Shown here piece after piece: positions 9,601 to 19,800 of a DNA stretch of 22,580 nt. The stretch is from SCUN01 sp964343975 (GTDB lineage Bacteria > Acidobacteriota > Vicinamibacteria > Vicinamibacterales > SCN-69-37). A model generated the notes under the pieces. The model saw only the letters and a program-made list of their open reading frames with translations, did no database searches and was not told the origin of the DNA. Every line of letters starts with the position of its first letter. Within the stretch, counting starts at the first letter, position 1. The DNA lies in NCBI GenBank assembly GCA_964343975.1, contig CAYFLU010000034.1, positions 1 to 22,580 of the forward strand, in the 5' to 3' direction. Position numbers and translations under genes: made by a program.

Positions 9601-10863
9601 GGAACTGACGGCGGCTCGTCGTGGCGCGTCGTCGAGCGGCCAGGGCTGCGTGGTGTGGTTGATGAAGAATGGACTCTCGGCCAGCGCGAGCTGGGGATTG
9701 GGTTCCGAGAAATGCACCGTCGGCGGCACGAGTCCGTGCTGCACCGCGAGCGCCGTCTTGATCAGGCCCGTCACACCCGCGGCCGCGTCGAGATGCCCGA
9801 CGTTGCTCTTCACCGAACCCAACGCGCAGAACTGGCGGCGCGTGGTGTGTCGGCGGAACACACGAGTGAGCGCGGCCACTTCCACGGGATCGCCGAGTGG
9901 AGTGCCGGTGCCGTGCGCTTCGATGAAACCGATCGACTCGGGCGCGACCTCCGCAACGGCATGCGCCATCGCGATGACGTCCGCCTGTCCGTCGATGCCC
10001 GGGGCGGTGAAGCCGACTTTCACCGCGCCGTCGTTGTTCACGGCCGAACCCCGAATCACGGCGAGGATCGTGTCTCCGGCTGCCACGGCGTCTTCCACAC
10101 GACGCAGCGCCACCATGCCCGCACCGCTGCCGTGTACTGTGCCTTTCGCCTTTGCGTCGAATGGACGGCAATGTCCATCCGGCGACAGAATGCCGCCGTC
10201 CTGATACACGTAGCCCGAGGCGGCATCGAGCGACAACGACACGCCGCCGGCAATCGCCATGTCGCATTCGAACGTCAGCAACGACTGACACGCGAGATGC
10301 ACGGCGACGAGCGACGTCGAGCAGGCCGTCTGCACAGCCACACTCGGGCCGCGCAGGTTCAGCTTGTAGGACACCCACGCCGGGACGAAGTCCTTGTCGT
10401 TGGCGATCATCGCCTGATACGCGCCGGCCTGCTCAAGTGCATCCGCGCTCGGCAACACATGCCGGATGAAATACCGCGTGGCGCCGACGCCGCCGAACAC
10501 GCCGATCGGTCCATCGAACGACGCCGGCGCGTAGCCCGCCTGTTCGATCGCTTCCCACGCGCACTCCATGAACAGGCGCGCTTGCGGATCGAGCAACGCC
10601 GCTTCGCGCGGCGTGAAGCCGAAGAACGCGGCGTCAAACCGGTCCACGTCCTCGAGCACTGAGGCCGCGGGCACGAAGCCCGGATGATCGAGCAGCCGCG
10701 ACGGCACGCCGGCGGCCATCAGTTCGTCCCGCGTGAAGAACGACACCGCTTCCACGCCGCCGACGAGGTTTTCCCAGAACGCGGCCAGTGTCGCCGCGCC
10801 CGGGATACGCCCGGATGCGCCGACGATGGCGATACCGCGCAGGGCCTCAGTGCCGTGACTCAT
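6589..10863 (-). CDS. Type I PKS module KS-AT(malonyl)-KR-ACP (gene C)
   Basis: The protein has 1424 aa. The ATG at 10863 overlaps the TGA of gene B as ATGA, GGAGG lies 8 nt upstream, and the KS begins at residue 8, so this start is firm. It should extend the chain on PCP3 of gene B by one malonyl unit and reduce the beta-keto group to a hydroxyl. KS 8-435 has Cys181 in TACSTS, His317 in EAHGTGT and His357 in NVGHLDAAAG. AT 535-890 has Ser636 in GHSVGEY and HAFHS at 733-737, the pattern of malonyl-CoA ATs. KR structural half is about 905-1085. KR catalytic half 1095-1320 has TGGTGGIG 1107-1114 and the likely catalytic set Lys1210, Ser1234, Tyr1247 and Asn1251. There is no LDD motif, so the KR is not a clear B type. 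ACP 1350-1418 has Ser1383 in GGDSL. There is no DH or ER, and the protein ends almost directly after the ACP, without a charged tail. Confidence 0.96.
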   Translation of the reverse strand: MSHGTEALRGIAIVGASGRIPGAATLAAFWENLVGGVEAVSFFTRDELMAAGVPSRLLDHPGFVPAASVLEDVDRFDAAFFGFTPREAALLDPQARLFMECAWEAIEQAGYAPASFDGPIGVFGGVGATRYFIRHVLPSADALEQAGAYQAMIANDKDFVPAWVSYKLNLRGPSVAVQTACSTSLVAVHLACQSLLTFECDMAIAGGVSLSLDAASGYVYQDGGILSPDGHCRPFDAKAKGTVHGSGAGMVALRRVEDAVAAGDTILAVIRGSAVNNDGAVKVGFTAPGIDGQADVIAMAHAVAEVAPESIGFIEAHGTGTPLGDPVEVAALTRVFRRHTTRRQFCALGSVKSNVGHLDAAAGVTGLIKTALAVQHGLVPPTVHFSEPNPQLALAESPFFINHTTQPWPLDDAPRRAAVSSFGIGGTNAHAIVEAAPALRASGPSRRVQILALSARSASALDAMTDRLADALDVDAAPPVADVAFTLAVGRTPFTHRRVIVATGPNGAAPAIDDVLDAIDARDPASVFTAVAPDTARPVTFMFPGQGSQHVDMARALYEREPAFRDALTRAVAIVQTQQGPDLLPLLYPAAHERDAAAVRLAETSTCQIALFVVEYALAQLWLACGVTPQSAIGHSVGEYVAACLSGVFSLEDAIAAVLARGRLMAAMPRGEMLAVSAAEADVKSWIDVTTVSIAVVNHAAACVVAGPADAIAALADALDARGILHRRLDVSHAFHSHMMDAALPAFRDVMRGISLRPPTLPFISNVTGTWIRPEEATDPEYWVRQMRRTVYFADGLREILRDPQRIVLEVGPGRTLQALALQQRGPGATQEALASLPDARDTRPADDSFVLALARLWLAGGAVAWPQYYAGEIRNRVPLPTYPFERERHWIEKRAASAPVDEDGRLPFEAWFSAPVWMQAPRGSREGDAPEGPWVVVAEPEDAMADAVVAAVTTRGVAATRVRHGEVDASAERVVLFASTFAEALPVVQAMSRATGPRTLVFVQRGVQQVTGEDPIVPERAAVLGLWRVAPQEAPHLHCAHIDVPSETDPARVAWLADAVAADLCGAPLSAPIAYRGRMRWMERYEPCAITPATSGFVSGGVYWITGGTGGIGLALAEHLAHTMQARLILTSRSGQLGDAARAALERAGADVLVMAADVTDPTAMTRVADAIAARFGRLDGVVHAAGVAGGRVVALETADGAARVMAPKVTGAVVLEHVIARFAPSLVLYCASLSVELGGAGQAAYTAANAVLDAIARRPSTPGRRTIAINWDRWRDVGMAAAVADADAIGSSDGVRAFAVVSGLERAQIAVSTRPLAARQRATQAPVATTAAARHARPSLATDFVRPGAAAEVALAALWQDVLGLEPIGVDDNFFELGGDSLTALRMLALYRERTGISVPVTTVYSAPTIRKFLAANDQGST

Positions 10864-10876
10864 CGCACGGGCCTCC
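10860..10876 (-). promoter_or_regulatory. Coupled stop/start B-C with ribosome binding site
   Basis: ATGA at 10860-10863 joins the gene B stop to the gene C ATG. GGAGG at 10872-10876 has an 8-nt spacing and is the strongest ribosome binding site in the window. Confidence 0.9.
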
Positions 10877-13800
10877 GCTGTTTCAGTGCCGCGCGCTGAC
10901 GCTCGGCGCGCGCGCTGACGTCCGCCGCCGCACGCGTCTCGCGCGCCGCCGTGCCAGCTGCCGATAGATGCGCGGCGAGATCCTCGATGCGCGGATACGT
11001 GAACAGGTCGAGCAGTGTCAGATCCGGTGACAGGTCGCGCCGCAACTGCGTGAGCACACGCGCGAGCAGGATCGAGTTGCCGCCGAGGTCGAAGAAGCTG
11101 TCGCGCGTGCCGACGGCATCGCGCTCGAGCACCGCACACCACGCCGCAGCAATCGTGCGCTCGAGATCGGACGCGGGCGCCTGGAAGGCCTGCCGCGCCG
11201 AGACGTCCGGCGCCGGCAGCGCGCGCCGGTCCACCTTGCCGCTTGCGGTCAGCGGCAACTGCTCGAGTGTGACGATGAACGACGGCAGCATGTAGTCGGG
11301 CAATTGCGTGCGGAGATGCGCCCGCACCGACGCGTCGTCCACGTGGTCGCCGATGATGTAGGCGACCAGATCGAGCGCGCGCGCGATGACGACGGCGTCG
11401 CGCACGTGCGGCACGGCGCGGATCGCGCTCTCGACCTCACCCAGCTCGATGCGGTGTCCACGCACTTTCACCTGGAAGTCGTTGCGACCGATGAATTCGA
11501 GCGTGCCGTCGGCGCGCCACCGCGCCAGATCGCCCGTGCGATAGAGCCGCGCACCGGGCACGCCGCTGAACGGATCGGGCACGAAGCGCTCCGCGGTGAG
11601 CGCCGGTCGTCCGAGATAGCCGAGAGCGACACCAGCGCCGCCGAGATACAACTCGCCGGGCTGCCCGACCGACACGAGCGCGCCACGTGCATCAAGCACG
11701 TATGCCGCCGTGTTGGCCACGGGACGGCCGATGGCGACCGGGACGGTTGTGTCGAGCGCCGACGAGGCGACTTCGAGCCACGTCGCGCACACCGCGCATT
11801 CGGTGGGACCGTACGCATTCACATACCGCGCGGTGGACGCGTAGTGCTGCGCGTCGCCCGGATCGGCCGCCTCGCCTGCGGTGATGAGCAGGCGCACGGA
11901 CGGCAGTGCGGCGCGGTCCAACGTGCGCACGAACGCCGGCGGGAGGACGAACACGGTGACGCGGGTGCGCGCGCACCACTCCACAAACGCGCGTGGATCG
12001 ATGCGCGCATCGTCGGGCACGATCGCCAGCGTGGCGCCAGACAGGAGCGTCAGGAAGGTCTCGTAGACCGAGGCGTCGAAGCTGACCGAAGCGAACTGAC
12101 CGAACACATCGCCGGGGCCGAGGCCGAAACCGGCGATCTGATCAGCGGCCATGTTGTCGAGCGCGGCATGGGTCACGCCCACACCCTTGGGCGCACCCGT
12201 CGACCCCGACGTGTAGATCACGTACGCGAGATCTGATGCGTGCGGTGTGCCCGTTACGGGCGCGATGGAGGTGTCGGTGTCGGCCGGTGTCAGCACCGAG
12301 ACCGCGCCGCTGTCCTGGCGGAGGAACGCCCGTCGGTCGTCGGGCAGCGCGGGATCCACCGGCAGATACGCAGCGCCGGCTGCCATCACGCCCAACATCG
12401 AGACGAACGTGAAGAGCGAGCGTGGCGCTTCCACGGCCACGATCTGGCCGGGCCCTACACCGCGGGCGCGCAGGCGCCCGGCGACGTGTTGCGCCCGCAC
12501 CTCGAGCTCGCGATAGGTGAGCGTTTCGCCGTCGGCGGCGATGAGCGCCGGGCGATCCGGATAGGCACGCGCGATCGCGGCGAACCGTTCGATGAGCGAC
12601 TGCGCCGGCCGTGGGCGCACGTCGCCCTGCGACCAACGGCGCAGGGCATGCTCGGCGTCCGTGGTCAGAAGCGGCAGTGCCGCGACCGGCCGATCGCCCT
12701 CGCGCGTCAGGGCGCGCAACAGCGTGGTGAACTGCTGGCCGAGTGCCGCCACGCGCGCTGCCGTGAAGAGCGCGGTGCTGTACTGCACGCCCAACGCCAG
12801 TCCGTCGCCGTCGGCGGCCACATGGAACGTGAGGTCGAAGCGGCTGATGTCGTGACGCACCGCGACCGGGCGCACATCGAGGTCCGGCAACTGCAGCGCC
12901 GCGTTCGCCTCTTCCTCGACGACGAGCATCACGTCGAAGAGCGGAGAGCGGCCGAGATGTCGCGGCACGCGCAATTCATCAACCAACCGGTCGAACGGGT
13001 ACGCCTGATGGCGGAACGCCGCGCTCACGCCGGCTTTCACGCGATCGAGGAGCGCCGCAAAGCGTTCCTCGGGCGTGATTGTGGTGCGCAGCGCGAGCGT
13101 GTTGACGTAGAACCCGACCTGATCCGCCAGATCCGGATGCACCCGGCCGGTGATTGGCGTTCCCACGGTGACGTCAGTCTCACCACTCACGCGATAGAGC
13201 AGCACGTCGAGCGCGGCGAGCAGCGTCATGAACAACGTGGCGCCCTGTCGTCGGCCGAGCGCGCGCAGCTCGGCGGTGAGCGCCGCATCGATCGGCACCA
13301 CGACGGCGCCGCCGCGGAAACTCTGCATGGCTGGACGCGGGAAGTCCGCCGGCACATCGATCGGCGGGGGCGTCGTGGCGAACGCGGCATGCCAGTACGC
13401 ACGATCGGCGGCGCCGGCGGATCCCTCGAGCCGCGCCTGCTGCCACAGCGTGTAGTCCTTGTACTGCACGCGCAGCGACGGCCACGCCGGCGTGACGCCG
13501 CGGCGGTCCTCGTCGTACGCGCGGAACACCTCACGCACGAGAATCGGCATGGACGCGCCGTCGGTGGCGACGTGATGCACGACGATGGCGAGGCCGGTGT
13601 GGCCGGAGGTGAGGTGATGGATCGCGGCGCGCAACAGCGGCGCGCGGTCGAACGGCAGCGGTTCCGCCGCGAGCGATGCGGCGGCGTCTGCGAACGCGTC
13701 GGCGTCGAGCGTGGCGTCACCGCGTTCGAGCGTGAAGGCCGGATCCGCCACGATCTCCTGGCGTGGTTCACCCTCGATCGTCACGAATCGCGTGCGCAGC

Positions 13801-16800
13801 ACCTCATGACGCGCGATCACCCAGCGAAACGCGCGCTCGAGTGCGTCCGCATCCACGGCGCCGCCGATTACGAAGGCCGCCGGCACGTTGTACGCCGCCG
13901 ATCCTTCGCCGCTCATTTCATTGAGGATCCACAGCCGTCGCTGAGCGCCCGACAGTGGATACGTGGTCATCGCTGGTGCGACCGGGATCGGCGTCACCGG
14001 TTCCGCCGCGCGCGAGGCGAGGCCGGCGATCGTGGGGTCGGCGAACACATCGCCCAAGGTCAGCTCCGCGCCGATCACTGACGCGGCGCGCGACAGCATG
14101 CGAATGGCCTTCAGACTGTGACCGCCGAGGTCGAAGAAGCTCTCGGTGATGCCGACCTCGTCGAGTCGCAGCACGTCACGCCACACGTCGACGAGCTGGC
14201 GTTCGATGTCCGACTGCGGCGGCACGATTGTTCGCCGCGAGAGTGGCGCCCGGCGTCGAGCGCGTGTTGGCGACTGATCAGCCCACGCGGCCGCAGCGGC
14301 CGCGATCGACTCAGCCGTGAACAGGTCGCGATCCGCGTGGTGACGTGGCGCAGCGGCGGCCGGTGTGGCCGTTTCGTCGGCGACCTCCTCACCCTGGCCG
14401 GCGGCGTCCGGATCGAACGCGAGTGTGCGCGCGGTCTCGGCGTCGAGCCGATAGGTGATCGTGTCGCCGTCTTGGCGCACGTCCGCACCCGGCAGCCGGT
14501 CGAGGAAGTCGCGAGCGGGACGGTTCTTCGCCGAAGGCACATACCGCAGATCGACGAACGGTCGCGCGGCGGTGGCCGCGGCTGCGCCGAGCACCTGCAC
14601 CATCCGATGCTCGACGCCGCGTCCGAGGGCGCGGCAACTGAGCATCATGGCGTCGCACACGAGCGCCTGCTCCGCGGTGACGTAGCTCACCACACCGACG
14701 AGTCCGTAATCGCCGAACCGGTCCGCCACGCGGACGACCGACATGCCGCGCTCGGACGCCCGTTGCGCGCGGACGTCGGCTTCCGTGCGCCGAAGCGTTG
14801 TCGTGTTGAACTGATTCGTCCGCTGCGACAGCTGCGCCGCGCGCGGCACATCGGCGTCGGACACCGGTGCAATGTCGATGCGCAGGTCGAGACTGTCGAG
14901 AAAGGCCTTCAACGTCGGCGCCGACGACTTCAGCCGCTCACGTTCACTGGCCGCCGCGTAGAACGCCGCGCGCGCGGCGTCTTCGGCGGTCACGGCTCCG
15001 CGATCGAAGATCCACGCGCCGCGGAGCGCCGCTGGAATCTGATCGACCGCCTCCGGCAAGCACAGCGTCAGGACCTCCGGACAGGCGGCCTGCACTTCCG
15101 CGCATTCGAGCGGATTGTCGTCGACGAACACGAAGCTGTCGAGACCGACGTTCAGTTCCGCCGCCAACGCCCGCAAATTGACCGACTTTGGTATCCAGTT
15201 CACGCGCCGCGCGGCGAAATCGTTCCATTGCAGCGGCATCTCCGGATGCGCCGCAAACGCACGTGCCACATCCGACTCGTCGTTCTTGCTCACGAGACAC
15301 AGCAGCAGCCCTTCGGCGCATGCGTCCCGCATGAACTGTTGCAGCGCCTGTCGCGGCGCATCGATGACGATGCCCTCCGGGCCGTCTTCACCGACCACCC
15401 CGCGCCAGAGCGTCTGGTCGGCGTCGAGCGCAATCACCTTCACCGGCCGTCGTCGCGCGGCGTCGAGCCGCCGCGCGATCATCGTGCCGATCGCGGCGTA
15501 CATCTCCGGCGTGTACGGCACGGCGCCGAGCGCGTCGGTGCGCGCGTCGAAGGCCGCAGCAACCGGGTAGAGCGCCGCGAGCGTCGCGGACGACACGACG
15601 GTGACATTGCGCAGTCCGCGCGCCGCGTCGAGGAACCGCGCTTCGTCATCGGCGCCGGTGCCCGCGGCATCCGGGCAGACGACGACGAGCATCGGCACGG
15701 AGGGCGTGCGCGCCGCCGCCACGCGCAGGGCCTCGACACATTCGGCTACCGCATCACGCGTGCGCGCGGCACGCGCCGTGTCGGGACGCCGGCCGTAGAG
15801 CGTGAAGAGGCCCGACTCGTGCAGTCGCGTCTCTTCCTCCACGATCACGTCGAACCCGTGGCGCTCGACGAGCGCCCGCACCGCATCGAGCGTGCCGTCG
15901 CCGTGATCGTGCACTTCCATCACGATCTGGCGGATCCGCGACCAGTCATCGTCGGTGAGGCCGGCGAGAATCGCGCGTTCGCTCTTCTCCGCGTCGAGCT
16001 TCAGCAGATCGATGTGCGTCACGCCGTGCTCGCGCATGACGCTCGACAGCGACCGCACCGGCACGATCACCGTCTCCGCGGTCATGCGATCCGTCATGAG
16101 CGTGTCGGTGGCTTCATGCAGCGCGGCAGCCGACGCGGCACCCTCGCGTTCGACCACGTTGCGCACGACCGCGCGCACCGACGCCGCATCCGCGGCCGCA
16201 TCGGGGTGATAGCTCGAGAACACCGACGACTTCGGGTAGAACGTGAACGGCGCCTCGCCGTCGGTGGCGCCAATGCCGCAGTTGAAGACGCGCGCGTCGG
16301 CGCAGTACGCGGCCGTGTTGCGACGCAACGCGTCGAATGTCGGCGGCGCCGGCTCGAAGCTGAACAAACGGACGCCGGTCGCCGACGCATTCGCGAACAA
16401 CGAGAACAGGCCGATGTTGGCGCCGATGTCGAACACCACGTCGCCGTCCTGGATCGTGACGCCGTGCCGTTCGTACACGCGGTCGACGAAGATCTCCTGG
16501 AACACGTCGTCTGTTTCGTACGCGTTGAGGTGCGCGACCGTCGCGCCTGACGGCAGACGGTGGGTCTCGTGCTCGTCAAGCGCGCGCGCGGCGTTGGGCG
16601 AACGCGGTGTGAGCACGCGAGGCGCCTGTTGCCAATCCGCGAAGCGGATCAGGCACACATTGGCGCCATAGCGGTTGCGACCGAGCACGCTCGATGGATC
16701 GAGCAGCGCCTGAAAGACCTGGCCGAAAGGCGCGAAGGTGACGGCCGTGGGTTGGCCGAGCCGCGCCATCCAGAACGCCAGCACGTCGTCGACGGGCTCG

Positions 16801-19800
16801 GCCGTGAAGGTCGAGGCGATGGCGATCGTCTGTTCACGCACAGCGCCGTCGGGACGCGGCAGCGCGTCGAGCGTCTGCGACGGCGTGGCGAGGATCGCCG
16901 ACACCAGGCGCGTGAATTCACCAGCCAATGCCGCGATGGCCGGGCGCGGATAACGCGCGGCGCGGAATTCGAGCGTGAGCTCGAGCCCGTCGCGCGATTC
17001 GGCGAAGTGGAACGTCAGATCGAACTTGTCGCCGGTCGCCGGCAGCGCGACCGGCGTCAGCGACACACCGGGTAACGCCAGATCCGCCGTCACGTTGTTC
17101 TGCAGCACGATCAACGCGTCGAAGAGCGGGAACCGGCCATCGGCCGCCAGATCAAGTTCGTCAACCAGGCGATCGAACGGATACGCCTGATGGTCGAAGG
17201 CGCCAATCGCGCGATCGCGCACGTCGGCGAGCGTCGCGGTGAACGTCGCTGATGAATCGAGCGTTGTGCGCAGCGCCAGCGTGTTGACGTAGAAGCCGAT
17301 GTGCGGCTCGGTGTCGGGATGGATGCGGCCCGCGGTGACCGTGCCGATCGTGAGGTCGGTCTGGCCCGTGTAGCGATGCAGCAACGTCTGCACCGCGGCC
17401 GTCAGCGTCATGAAGAGGCTCGCCTGATGCGCGCGTCCCAGCGCGGTCAGCGCCTGCGTCGTGCCGGTGTCGAGTGTGACGACGACGCGCTCGGGCGGTT
17501 GGGCGCCACCGGAGGGCGCGCCGGTATCGAACGGCAGCGCGAGACGCGGCGGTGGCGCCGGGAAGATCGCGCGCCAATACTCGCGCTGCGCATCGAGGGC
17601 GCCGTCGTCGAGCAGCGCCTGCATCCAGCCCGCGTAGTCCTTGTATTGCACGCGCAGTGGCGTCCACGCCGTCGGGCGTCCCGCACGGGCATCGGCGTAG
17701 GCCGTCGCGAGTTCGCGCACGAGCACGGGCATCGACCAGCCATCGCACACGAGGTGGTGCATCACCACGATCCAACCGAACGTGTCGGCGCTGAAGCGGC
17801 GCACAGCCATGCGCACGAGCGGCGGTGTGGTGAGATCGAACGGCAGCGCGGCCAACCGCGCCGCTTCCGCGTCGAAGGCGGCGGCCGGCAGGTCGGCCAC
17901 GTCGACGGCGACCGGCGGGCCATCCGCAATCCACTGACGCGGTTCGCCACCAACTTCACGGAACGCCGTCCGGAGTGATTCATGCCGCGCCTGCAAGCGC
18001 TGCCACGCCGTCGTCAGTGCGTCCACGTCGAGCGTGCCAACGCCGGTGAAGGCGACGGCGACGTTGTAGGCCGCGCCGGGCGCGCGCTGTTCAGCGAGCC
18101 AGAGCCGTCGCTGCGCGTGCGAGACCGGGTAGTGCGGTTGCACCGCAACTGGTGTCAGTGGCCGGCCCTGGAACGGTTCACGCGCGTCGAGGCACGCGGC
18201 CAGACCGGCGACGGTCGGGTGTGTGAACAGATCGTGCAGCCGCAGATCGAGGCCGGCCGACTGGCGCGCCTGCGCGATCACGCGCGTGGCGAGCAGGCTG
18301 TGTCCGCCACGCTCGAAGAAGTCGTCGTCGACGCCGACGGCCTCGACGTTGAGCACGCCCGCGATGATGGTGGCCAGGGCCTGTTCGGTGGCCGTGCGCG
18401 GCGCCACAAAGGTGCGCGTGCTCGCCAGTGCGGGCTCGGCCACGGCGTGCAGGGCGCGCCGGTCGAGTTTGCCGCTCGACGTGAGCGGCCAGGCGGTCAC
18501 GTGCACGAATCGCGCGGGCACCATCGCCGCCGGCAACTGGCTCGCCAGAAACGCGCGCAGGTCCGTGAGCGTGACATCGGCGGTCGCCGTGAGATACGCC
18601 ACGAGCGCATCGCCCTCGGCGAGCACGGCCGCGTTCTTCACGGACGGATGTGATTGCAACACCGCGTCGATCTCGCCGAGTTCGATGCGATGTCCGCGGA
18701 TCTTGACCTGATGATCGTTGCGGCCGAGATACTCGAGCTGTCCGTCCTCGCGCCACCGGCCGAGATCGCCGGTGCGGTACAGGCGTGCCCCCGGGGTGTC
18801 GGTGAACGGATCCGGAACGAACCGCTCCGCGGTCAGGGCCGGACGCCCGAGATAGCCGCGGCCCACGTTGACGCCACCGATGTAAATCTCACCGATCGCG
18901 CCGAACGGCACCGGCGACAGCTCGCGATCGAGCACATACAGCGCCGTGTTGGCCACGGGCGCGCCGATCGGCACGAGCGGCGTCTCGGCGTGGGCGAAGC
19001 AGTCGAAGAACGACACGTCGACCGTCGCTTCGGTCGGCCCGTACAAGTTGTGGAGCCGCGTGCCGTGCGCCGCATGCATTGTGCGCCGCACGCGCGCGAC
19101 CAGATCGGCCGGCAGCGCTTCGCCGCTCGCGAATAGATCACGCAGCGATGCGAGCCGCGTGAGGGCGGCCGGCTCATCGTCGAGATGATCGAGGAACGCG
19201 CGCAGCATCGACGGCACGAAATGCATCTTCGTGACGCAATGCGTCGCCACGGCATCCACGATGGCCGCCGGATCCTTTTCCGCATCCGGCGCGAGAAACG
19301 CCACGGTGGCGCCGGAGAACGCCCACCAGAACAGCTCCCACACCGACACGTCGAACGTGAACGGCGTCTTCTGCAGGATCACGTCGCCCGGTCCGAGGCC
19401 GTAGGCGCGATCCATCCACTCGATGCGGTTCACCGCCGAGCCATGCTCGATCTCGACGCCCTTCGGCTGGCCGGTGGACCCGGACGTATAGATGACGTAC
19501 GCCACGTCGCGCGGGTCCACGTGCGGCAGCACACCGGCGACGGCCGACGACTCCCACGCCGCGACGTCGTGCTCGTGCAGCACGGCCGCAGGACGGCAAT
19601 CGGCGAGGAGCTGATCGATGCGGCGCTGCGGATCACCAGGCTGGATCGGCACATAGGCCGCACCCGCGCGCTGGATGCCGAGAATGCCGCTCATTATCTG
19701 TTCGCCGCGTCGCGCGAGCAGCGCGACACGGGTGCCGGTGTCGACCCCACGCGCACGCAGCGCATGCGCCACATTCGTGGCGCGCGCATCGATCTCCGCG

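Larger units (their letters stand above)
14004..18161 (-). other. Adenylation-less module 2 of gene B: C2-FkbH/FkbM-PCP2
   Basis: This module spans residues about 1105-2490. It has a condensation domain with HHLVCDG and a PCP with GGHSL (Ser2453) but no A-domain core motifs in between. The space of about 800 residues holds an FkbH-type region interrupted by an FkbM methyltransferase. FkbH-type proteins such as OzmB and BryA are known to move glycerate from 1,3-bisphosphoglycerate onto a carrier protein with loss of phosphate. By analogy PCP2 would carry a glyceryl thioester. A condensation domain acting on a hydroxy acid would form an ester. The substrate and bond type are inference. Confidence 0.75.

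Noticed and set aside
10864..11142. Upstream extension of gene C by 93 residues
   Set aside because: It overlaps PCP3 of gene B in another frame. GGAGG and the KS start support the ATG at 10863.
14424..16829. A degenerate adenylation domain in module 2
   Set aside because: No A-domain core motif (YTSGSTG, YGPTE, YRTGD, GKLDR) is present. The whole stretch is accounted for by FkbH and FkbM motifs.
16839..18161. C2 as a heterocyclisation domain acting on Ser
   Set aside because: It has HHLVCDG, the standard condensation motif, not the DxxxxD motif of cyclisation domains.
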